Source: Dehalococcoidia bacterium CG2_30_46_19 (GTDB lineage Bacteria; Chloroflexota; Dehalococcoidia; GIF9; AB-539-J10). Taken from it: 5,042 nucleotides of DNA. Under the pieces are notes generated by a model, which searched no databases, was not told the DNA's origin, and worked only from the letters and a program-made list of their open reading frames with translations. Below, one piece after another: positions 1 through 4,171 of the stretch (the stretch's first letter is position 1; each line of letters opens with the position of its first letter). The position numbers and the translations under genes are program-made. The stretch is from contig MNYD01000009.1 in assembly GCA_001872925.1 (NCBI GenBank), forward strand, positions 1-5,042, given 5' to 3'.

Positions 1-2
1 AC

Positions 3-27
3 CCCCTTCCCTTGCTAAGGGAAGGGG
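3..27. repeat. C-rich perfect inverted repeat
   Basis: Two perfectly complementary 11-base arms (CCCCTTCCCTT at 3-13 and its complement at 17-27) are separated by only 3 bases. Such short C-rich/G-rich palindromes are common intergenic repeats in environmental bacterial genomes. It could also be a transcription end signal for the leftward gene at 116-319 or for a gene off the left edge, but no T-run is visible on either side within the window. The rest of 1-115 shows no gene or other clear signal. Confidence 0.6.
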
Positions 28-115
28 TCAGGGAGATAGGTTGCTAAACAATCTCTATAAAAATGCCTCAGATTACTAAAGTCTCTTTGTTTATAACTTA
101 CGCATTACAACTTGG

Positions 116-319
116 TTATTTTTTAGGGGCTAATAAGGCTTTTGCAGTGTCCACCACTTTCTTTACTGCCAAGCCAAGCAGGCTTAAACCAATTCCTAAA
201 GCGATTAGAGCGATACCGAGGAAAGGTAGTAGAGGCATGACCATCAAAATTAGTATTCCGAGTGCTAACCCGATAACCCCCAAAACTATGACGGTATAGA
301 ATATAATGGACTCACGCAT
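116..319 (-). CDS. Small two-helix membrane protein, unknown function
   Basis: This 67-residue protein has two hydrophobic stretches, roughly residues 6-28 and 31-52, separated by a tight Pro-Leu-Leu-Pro turn. It ends in a short basic tail with Lys53, Lys54, Lys60, Lys66 and Lys67. By the positive-inside rule the tail, and so probably both ends, faces the cytoplasm. The helices are rich in Gly, Leu and Ile. The start is well supported: AGGAGGTG lies at 325-332 (complement) with about 7 bases between its GGAGG core and the ATG, and a good promoter sits just upstream. The gene is divergent from the nuclease/atp cluster, so it need not share a function with it. I do not recognise a family with a known role; similar short membrane hairpins are often annotated as hypothetical. 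That it is a real gene is fairly sure; its function is unknown. Confidence 0.75.
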   Translation of the reverse strand: MRESIIFYTVIVLGVIGLALGILILMVMPLLPFLGIALIALGIGLSLLGLAVKKVVDTAKALLAPKK

Positions 320-347
320 TTATGCACCTCCTAAAAATTTAGTATTA

Positions 348-376
348 ATTATAACAGTAGAGACATACTTTTTCCA
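348..376 (-). promoter_or_regulatory. Sigma70-type promoter for the small membrane-protein gene
   Basis: Read on the minus strand, a perfect -10 box TATAAT (348-353) lies 17 bases from TGGAAA (371-376), which matches 4 of 6 bases of the -35 consensus. The predicted start of transcription, near 341, gives a short leader that carries the SD at 325-332. Box match and spacing are seen directly; activity is inferred. Confidence 0.55.
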
Positions 377-385
377 GAGGGTGTG

Positions 386-615
386 CTGGTTCATATAATT
401 AGTGACACTAACTCGTCTCTTGTCATTGCGAGGAGTGTTAACGGTTGCGAGGCGTAGCCGAAGCAAACTGGAGCATGAAATTCCTCGCTTTCGCTCGGAA
501 CAAGGATTGCCACGCTTCCCCTTCGTTTCGCTCAGGGCTTCGGCTCACCGCAATGACAAGGAGGTATTTCTTAGTGTTATAAACATATAGTGTGCCACCT
601 ATATACCTGAACCAG
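386..615. repeat. Outer nested inverted repeats around a palindromic element
   Basis: CTGGTTCA (386-393) is complementary to TGAACCAG (608-615), and CACTAA (406-411) to TTAGTG (571-576). Both pairs lie symmetrically outside the 419-560 palindromic repeat, which gives a nested layout about 230 bases wide. In addition, 399-411 is itself a perfect small palindrome (TTAGTG, A, CACTAA) that could be an operator half-way between the divergent genes. The outer arms are short, so part of this symmetry could be chance. It may be the outline of a larger degraded non-coding element. Confidence 0.35.
419..560. repeat. Palindromic intergenic repeat, TGTCATTGCG family (long copy)
   Basis: The element is bounded by perfect 12-base terminal inverted repeats: CTTGTCATTGCG at 419-430 and its complement at 549-560. 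The interior is rich in short self-complementary pieces with GAAGC, CGAAG and TCGCT motifs, which would fold into a branched hairpin. It shares its TGTCATTGCGA terminus and GCATGAAAT (473-481, inverted at 3376-3384) with the shorter copy between atpF and atpH. Such TGTCATTGCGA repeats are, from general knowledge, scattered through intergenic DNA of many environmental bacteria and resemble REP or MITE elements. A 62-codon open frame crosses it (402-590), but this is a by-product of the repeat and not a gene. It fills much of the 407-base gap between the divergent genes. Confidence 0.8.
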
Positions 616-668
616 AGCAGAGAGGCCGCATTACATTAAATTATCCCGTTTATTTGACTGAAATCATA

Positions 669-697
669 TTGATTAGTTAGTATTATGGTAGTAAAAT
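669..697 (+). promoter_or_regulatory. Candidate promoter for the nuclease/atp cluster
   Basis: TTGATT (669-674, 4 of 6 consensus bases) and TAAAAT (692-697, 5 of 6) are separated by 17 bases. Transcription would start near 704, leaving a leader of about 20 bases to the ATG at 727. An alternative just upstream is TTGACT (654-659) with TAGTAT (678-683), spaced 18 bases. All downstream genes face the same way with short or repeat-filled gaps, so this could be the main promoter of the operon. This is inferred from box matches only. Confidence 0.45.
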
Positions 698-726
698 AAG
701 CGTTCGGATTCTTAGGGGGTGATGAC

Positions 727-1266
727 ATGATAGAGATGATAATTGATAGCATTCGGGTTAGCTTGATGAATAATCAACGTGTGGTGATTTTGAAGGAGAA
801 GGGAACTAATTATTACTTACCTATCTGGATTGGTCCTGCTGAAGCAGATGCTATTGCGGTAAAGCTGCAAAATGTGGAACTACCTCGCCCGTTAACCCAT
901 GATTTGTTGCAAAGTGTAATTTCAACCTTAGGGGGAACGCTTAGCTATGTGGAGGTTAATGACCTCCAGAATGATACCTTCTATGCCAAACTGTACATCA
1001 GCGTCGATGGAGAGCAAAAGGAAGTTGATTCCCGCCCCAGCGATGCTATAGCTCTAGCGGTGAGAACTGGAGTGCCGATATACGTTGAGGAATCGGTGCT
1101 GGATAAAGCTGGTATCATGCTTGATGAAGAAACAGGCAAACCCGTTTCTGAAGGCAAATCGGGGAAAAAAGAAGGAGTCGATGAGCAGGAGATGAAAGGG
1201 CTCTCAGCGTTTAAGGAATTCATAAACACCCTTGATTTAGACGACTTTAAGAAACGTAAATCCTAG
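727..1266 (+). CDS. Bifunctional nuclease (BFN/DUF151) family protein
   Basis: The 179-residue product carries the complete BFN (DUF151) domain at about residues 5-130. Hallmarks are LPIWIG (31-36) followed by EADAIA (39-44), then PRPLTHDLL (53-61) and the strongly conserved DSRPSDAIALAVR (101-113), PIYV (117-120) and VLDKAG (124-129). Plant and bacterial members have been linked to nuclease activity on DNA and RNA, but the biochemical role of most bacterial copies is unclear. The C-terminal 50 residues are charged and probably flexible, ending in a Leu/Asp/Lys-rich helix (159-179); no UVR motif is seen. The start is set by a G-rich SD (AGGGGGTGAT, 714-723) just before ATG 727. The gene lies 22 bases upstream of the atpZ/I-like gene in the same direction and is likely transcribed with the atp operon, though a functional link is not implied. 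The family assignment is firm; the function is tentative. Confidence 0.9.
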   Translation: MIEMIIDSIRVSLMNNQRVVILKEKGTNYYLPIWIGPAEADAIAVKLQNVELPRPLTHDLLQSVISTLGGTLSYVEVNDLQNDTFYAKLYISVDGEQKEVDSRPSDAIALAVRTGVPIYVEESVLDKAGIMLDEETGKPVSEGKSGKKEGVDEQEMKGLSAFKEFINTLDLDDFKKRKS

Positions 1267-1288
1267 TTCACTTTGACTGGGGACTTTG

Positions 1289-1579
1289 GTGAAACAATGG
1301 CCAGCAGCGATACAGTTACTGGTAGTGGGCTTTTATGTCGCGTTCAGCCTTTTAATGCCAGTGGGCATAGGCTTCTGGCTAGATAGGCGAGCATCTCATG
1401 AATTCCCGTTATTCATCCTTATTGGGCTTGGTGTCGGTACCATAGTAATGATTTACGGAGTTTACCGCATGGTCAAGCCATTTATGGAAGAAGCTAAAAA
1501 GGAAGAACTTCGTGGACCGGCGAAAATGTTTTCCAAGTTGGCATCTTCAAAGCCGAAAAAGGATAAAGAACAGGAATAA
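1289..1579 (+). CDS. atpZ: AtpZ/AtpI-family small membrane protein of the ATP synthase operon
   Basis: This 96-residue protein has two transmembrane helices (about residues 9-30 and 39-59) and a highly charged C-terminal tail of roughly 30 residues rich in Lys and Glu. The GFWLDRR motif at the end of helix 1, the FPLFILIGL stretch opening helix 2 and the YGVYRMVK end match the AtpZ/AtpI (ATPase gene 1) family, which sits first in many atp operons. Family members are thought to help c-ring assembly or, in some cases, magnesium or calcium supply; the exact role here is unknown. The start is uncertain. GTG 1289 is preferred because GGGGA at 1279-1283 then lies 5 bases away, but TTG 1286 in the same frame would add one residue. 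A stop at 1274-1276 excludes longer forms. Its TAA stop shares one base with the atpB ATG, a sign of coupled translation. Confidence 0.82.
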   Translation: MKQWPAAIQLLVVGFYVAFSLLMPVGIGFWLDRRASHEFPLFILIGLGVGTIVMIYGVYRMVKPFMEEAKKEELRGPAKMFSKLASSKPKKDKEQE

Positions 1580-2502
1580 TGGCTAAAAGGAAGGTTTTAG
1601 GCTGCTCCTTAAATTTGATAATCATTATCTCCATCGTCTTTTTAATTTTAATAGTAGTTAGCTTCATCGGTGGCAGTGTGGGGGCATTGATAACGGGTGG
1701 AGAACCATTGAGCATTTTTGCTGTTCAGCCCCCTCATCCTCAATTAGCCGCGGAGCATCCTTTCCCCAATCTTCCGATAACCAATACCATGATTACGGCA
1801 TGGATAAGCATCCTGGTGGTATTTGGCTTATTTTTTGCCGCTACACGAAGGATGAAGCTTGTTCCCCGTGGTCTTCAGAATTTTGTGGAATTTATCTATG
1901 AAGCAGGGGCAAACTTCATTGAAGATGCTGCGGGTAAAAAGCATGGGAGATGGTTTTTCCCTGTTTGTGTCACCATCTTCTTGTTTGTCTTGGCTAATGC
2001 TTGGATTAATCTCATACCCGGTTTTGAGACCATCAAGATGAATGGTGAGCCCCTACTTCGCAATGCCAATACCGATGTAAATGTGCCTCTAATGCTTGCC
2101 GTAGTCGCTTTTATCTCAATAGAGTATTGGGGATTTAAGGCGAAGGGGGCTCCTTATTTAGAGACCTTTTTTAACTTTAAGCCGTTGGGTTCTGGCTTGA
2201 AGCAGTTGTTTACCGGCAAGATTAAGGCTGGTTTTGCCGGCATCTTTACTGGTATAATAGTTGCCTTTGCTGGCATACTGGAGATATTAAGTCACTTTAT
2301 CCGTATGGTTAGCTTTACCTTTCGTCTTTTTGGCAATATGACCGCCGGGGCGATATTAACCCTGATAATGATTTTCCTCATCCCCTGGGTGGTTCCTGCG
2401 ATATTTTACGGTCTGGAGGCATTCTTTGGCTTTGTCCAGGCGATGATATTTGGTGGATTGACGCTGGGATTTGCCTGTGCTGCGGTAATGGCTGAAGAAT
2501 AA
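1579..2502 (+). CDS. atpB: ATP synthase Fo subunit a
   Basis: Subunit a is the membrane stator that forms the two half-channels for ions beside the c-ring. The essential arginine is Arg249 in SFTFRLFGNMTAG (245-257), equivalent to E. coli Arg210. The following conserved helix contains Gln287 in FGFVQAMIFGGLTLGF, matching E. coli Gln252. A preceding membrane helix with Glu235 (GILEILSHF) also fits the family. Hydrophobic helices lie at about 11-35, 70-89, 126-147, 168-184, 218-242, 245-270 and 276-301. At 307 residues it is longer than the E. coli protein (271), mainly through the N-terminal helix and the loop at 36-68, a form seen in other bacteria with an extended N-terminus. ATG 1579 overlaps the previous stop by one base and is preceded by AGGA (1572-1575). 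A hairpin repeat follows the stop before atpE. The call is firm. Confidence 0.97.
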   Translation: MAKRKVLGCSLNLIIIISIVFLILIVVSFIGGSVGALITGGEPLSIFAVQPPHPQLAAEHPFPNLPITNTMITAWISILVVFGLFFAATRRMKLVPRGLQNFVEFIYEAGANFIEDAAGKKHGRWFFPVCVTIFLFVLANAWINLIPGFETIKMNGEPLLRNANTDVNVPLMLAVVAFISIEYWGFKAKGAPYLETFFNFKPLGSGLKQLFTGKIKAGFAGIFTGIIVAFAGILEILSHFIRMVSFTFRLFGNMTAGAILTLIMIFLIPWVVPAIFYGLEAFFGFVQAMIFGGLTLGFACAAVMAEE

Positions 2503-2508
2503 ATAAAG

Positions 2509-2548
2509 TAAATACGAAATCCTGAGCAAATTTAAGTTTAGGATTTCG
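2509..2548 (+). repeat. Hairpin repeat between atpB and atpE (TAAATACGAAATCCT family)
   Basis: CGAAATCCT (2515-2523) is perfectly complementary to AGGATTTCG (2540-2548). As RNA on the + strand the stem extends inward by four more pairs, two of them G-U, to 13 pairs (2515-2527 with 2536-2548), leaving an 8-base loop. The G-U pairs would be C-A mismatches on the other strand, so the folded form favours the atp mRNA. The left 15 bases (2509-2523) recur exactly at 3957-3971 after atpH. There is no T-run after the stem, so a terminator is unlikely; an mRNA processing, stability or translation-modulating role is possible but unproven. Confidence 0.7.
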
Positions 2549-2551
2549 CTG

Positions 2552-2560
2552 AAAGGAGGT
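2552..2560 (+). promoter_or_regulatory. Strong ribosome binding site of atpE
   Basis: AAAGGAGGT is a near-complete match to the 16S rRNA anti-SD complement, placed 7 bases before ATG 2568. It is the strongest SD in the operon portion visible and starts only 3 bases after the hairpin at 2515-2548. A strong site fits the need for many more c subunits than other subunits per complex. Confidence 0.8.
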
Positions 2561-2567
2561 TAAACTG

Positions 2568-2804
2568 ATGGATATTTCGGTGGATGTAGCTAGAGTATTA
2601 GGTGCCGGTCTGGCTATAGGCCTGGGTGCCCTTGGTCCTGGGATTGGCATCGGGCTACTTGGAATGGGTGCTATGAATGCCCTGGGGCGCAATCCCGAGG
2701 CAAGAGGACCAATAATGACCAATATGATTCTGGCTATCGCCTTTGCTGAGGCAGTGGCTATCTACGCCCTTATTGTAGCTATCTTGCTTATTTTCGTAGC
2801 ATAG
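2568..2804 (+). CDS. atpE: ATP synthase Fo subunit c (proteolipid)
   Basis: This 78-residue hairpin protein forms the rotating ring of Fo. Helix 1 (about 8-36) is a glycine-rich GxGxG-type helix, the polar loop is R41-N42-P43 (with A39 L40 in some alignments shifted by one) and helix 2 is about 49-77. Glu61 in IAFAEAVAIYAL is the ion-binding carboxylate, matching E. coli Asp61. In sodium-binding c subunits a Gln on helix 1 and a Ser directly after the Glu complete the site; here the corresponding residues are Ile28 and Ala62. Proton coupling is therefore the more likely reading. Length and layout are typical of the family. Start ATG 2568 is fixed by the strong SD. The stop is 3 bases before atpF, so the two are probably translated in sequence. 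The call is firm. Confidence 0.97.
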   Translation: MDISVDVARVLGAGLAIGLGALGPGIGIGLLGMGAMNALGRNPEARGPIMTNMILAIAFAEAVAIYALIVAILLIFVA

Positions 2805-2807
2805 ATT

Positions 2808-3308
2808 ATGGAAGGTCTAGGACTAGATTTACCAACCTTTGTTGGTCAGCTTGTCAGCTTTCTTATCCTGCTTGGCTTGCTGGTCTATGTTGGCTATAAG
2901 CCAATTCGAAAAATGCTTGACGAGCGGGCGAACAGGATAAAGGAAAGCATGGAGCAGGCTGAGGCGACGAAGCAGGAATATGAGCAGGCTAAAGTGGCAG
3001 TGCAGGAGCAGATTGGCAAAGCACGTGAGGAGGGGCAGGCAATAATTAGCCAGGCTGCTCAAATTGGAGACAGGCTTAAAGAGGAAGCAAGGGGAGAAGC
3101 GAGGAAGGAAGCTCAGGCTCTTGTTGAGCGGGCTCGCGGTGAGCTGGAGCGAGAGCGAGATAAAGTCATTGATGACTTGCGCCACGAATTTGTGGATACC
3201 GCTATTTTAGCTGCTGAGAAAGTGATTAACGAAACATTGGACAAAGAAAGACACAGAAAACTTATTGAACAGGCGATGGAGGAAAGCACTACTTTCAAGG
3301 AAAATTGA
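2808..3308 (+). CDS. atpF: ATP synthase Fo subunit b
   Basis: Subunit b is the peripheral stalk that holds the F1 head still against rotation. The protein (166 residues) has one N-terminal membrane helix, about residues 10-30, followed by the characteristic KPIRKMLDERANRI boundary (31-44). A long, highly charged Glu/Lys/Ala/Gln-rich helix covers about 38-150, as expected of the dimeric right-handed coiled coil. The end contains the conserved TAILAAEKVINETLD stretch (131-145) that contacts delta. No SD is visible before ATG 2808; it lies 3 bases after the atpE stop, so expression probably relies on coupling from atpE. A TGAGGT stretch just after its stop (3311-3316) is followed by a palindromic repeat before atpH. 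The length is normal for the family and there is one b-type gene in view. Confidence 0.96.
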   Translation: MEGLGLDLPTFVGQLVSFLILLGLLVYVGYKPIRKMLDERANRIKESMEQAEATKQEYEQAKVAVQEQIGKAREEGQAIISQAAQIGDRLKEEARGEARKEAQALVERARGELERERDKVIDDLRHEFVDTAILAAEKVINETLDKERHRKLIEQAMEESTTFKEN

Positions 3309-3326
3309 AATGAGGTACCACCCATT

Positions 3327-3396
3327 TGTCATTGCGAACGAAGTGAAGCAATCTCAAGGATGGGATTGCTTCGGCATTTCATGCCTCGCAAAGACA
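3327..3396. repeat. Palindromic repeat inside the operon, between atpF and atpH
   Basis: This roughly 70-base palindrome is a short copy of the TGTCATTGCGA family. TGTCATTGCGA (3327-3337) pairs with TCGCAAAGACA (3386-3396) with one mismatch, and GAAGCAATCTC (3345-3355) pairs with GGGATTGCTTC (3362-3372) with one G-U-type difference. The right arm also contains a local hairpin, GGCAT and ATGCC (3373-3377 and 3381-3385). It takes up most of the 98-base spacer and ends 10 bases before the atpH start. No start codon of the atpH frame lies within it, and that frame is closed by TGA at 3344-3346, so it adds nothing to the protein. Confidence 0.85.
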
Positions 3397-3406
3397 CGTT
3401 CATAAG

Positions 3407-3946
3407 ATGGCGAGAATAGCTTCTGGTAAACGGTATGCTCAAGCTGCCTTCGAGCTGGCAAGGGAGAAAAATGAGCTGGAAAGCTGGCAGGTTGACTTGA
3501 GGAAGATTGCTGAACTGAGCACCGATGAAAGCCTTACGGATTTATTGGAGAACCCCAGGCTTTCTTTCCAGCTTAAAAGGGAGCTTCTTGAAACACGGCT
3601 GGGGGACATAAATGCCCTGGCGTTGAATCTTGCCTGCCTCCTGGTAGGTAAGGGCATATTAGGAATTGCCGGTGATATTTCGCGGGAATACGACCGTTTA
3701 CTGGATGCTCATCGAGGCATTGAACACGCAGAGGTGCTTACTGCTTTATCCCTGGATGAGGGGGATAAACAGAGGCTTTCCAGTAAGCTTGGGGAGCTGG
3801 TCAGGCGTAAAGTCATCGTTGATGCTCGAGTCGACCACGCTATAATTGGAGGATTTAAAGCTAGGGTTGACGATATGCTTATTGATGCAAGTGTGCGTAA
3901 TAGGCTAGAATCCTTGAGAAAGAGCTTAATTGGAGTTGGCAGGTAA
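3407..3946 (+). CDS. atpH: ATP synthase F1 subunit delta (OSCP-type)
   Basis: Delta sits on top of F1 and ties the alpha subunits to the b stalk. The 179-residue protein has the usual two parts: an N-terminal helical domain opening with SGKRYAQAAFELA (6-18), and a C-terminal segment with IIGGFKARVDDMLIDASVRNRL (146-167), including the GGF (148-150) and ID-SV signature that mark the family. Length is typical. ATG 3407 is the only credible start: the frame upstream has no ATG, GTG or TTG before a TGA at 3344-3346, and the protein begins as homologues do. Oddly, no SD is seen in the 20 bases before it; those bases are the tail of the palindromic repeat plus CGTTCATAAG. A GAGGT at 3312-3316 may be an older SD displaced by the repeat. 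Translation may be weak or may depend on folding of the repeat. Confidence 0.95.
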   Translation: MARIASGKRYAQAAFELAREKNELESWQVDLRKIAELSTDESLTDLLENPRLSFQLKRELLETRLGDINALALNLACLLVGKGILGIAGDISREYDRLLDAHRGIEHAEVLTALSLDEGDKQRLSSKLGELVRRKVIVDARVDHAIIGGFKARVDDMLIDASVRNRLESLRKSLIGVGR

Positions 3947-3950
3947 TGTT

Positions 3951-4158
3951 AAATACTAAATACGAAATCCTAAACCAAAATCAAAGGGCAAAAGTAAAAA
4001 TGCAAAATGACAGGGCAAAATTTAAAAATCAGTTTAGTAAATTTTTTTTGCACTTTGATTTGAATTGTCAAATCCCCCTTACTCCCCCTTTTCTAAAGGG
4101 GGATTTAGAGGGATTTTGAATTGTAGTTTTGATTTTTTATGTTTGATTTTTGATATTT
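3951..4158 (+). repeat. AT-rich inverted-repeat element between atpH and atpA
   Basis: The 225-base spacer is almost filled by an A-rich left half and T-rich right half. AAATCAAAGGGCAAAA (3978-3993) is complementary to TTTTGCACTTTGATTT (4046-4061) at 15 of 16 positions. The outer ends AAATACTAAA (3951-3960) and TTTGATATTT (4149-4158) match at 8 of 10. An inner AT-only stem lies at 4017-4024 with 4038-4045, beside a run of eight T (4042-4049). TTTGATTTT recurs at 4128-4136 and 4142-4150. The element begins with the same 15 bases (3957-3971) as the hairpin after atpB (2509-2523). It lies 5 bases after the atpH stop and ends just before the atpA SD. A different, C-rich palindrome is embedded in it at 4071-4114. 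No gene is present. Confidence 0.7.
4071..4114. repeat. Nested C-rich palindrome with flanking direct repeats
   Basis: The arms AATCCC...CCCCCTTT and AAAGGGGG...GGGATT form an imperfect palindrome of about 22 bases per side, with matching AATCCC/GGGATT tips. It interrupts the AT-rich element, and TTTGAATTGT stands on both sides of it (4059-4068 and 4115-4124), like a 10-base target duplication. CCCCCTT-type palindromes of this kind are known to be widespread in bacterial intergenic DNA. Insertion of one repeat into the other is inferred from the layout. Confidence 0.6.
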
Positions 4159-4171
4159 GTTGGGAGGTAGC

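Noticed and set aside
63..299. 78-codon + strand frame opposite the small membrane protein
   Set aside because: No SD; the opposite frame has a promoter, an SD and a sensible membrane-protein composition.
402..590. 62-codon open frame on the + strand before the nuclease gene
   Set aside because: It runs almost entirely through the palindromic repeat, has no SD, and its Arg/Ser-rich translation looks like repeat sequence and not a protein.
386..615. CRISPR array or structured non-coding RNA gene
   Set aside because: There are no regularly spaced direct repeats with unique spacers; the symmetry is inverted and matches a second dispersed copy at 3327-3396, so a palindromic repeat family explains it.
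2378..2722. 114-codon minus-strand frame across the atpB end and atpE
   Set aside because: It overlaps two clear ATP synthase genes and the hairpin spacer; its Pro/Ser-rich translation is an antisense shadow of Gly-rich coding sequence.
2568..2804. Sodium-coupled c subunit
   Set aside because: Glu61 is present, but the helix-1 Gln and the Ser after the Glu that complete sodium sites are Ile28 and Ala62, so proton coupling is more likely.
4017..4049. Possible intrinsic terminator (stem plus eight T) between atpH and atpA
   Set aside because: The stem is AT-only and the T-run overlaps its right arm, so it would be weak, and termination in mid-operon would cut off the F1 genes. It is better explained as part of the AT-rich repeat.
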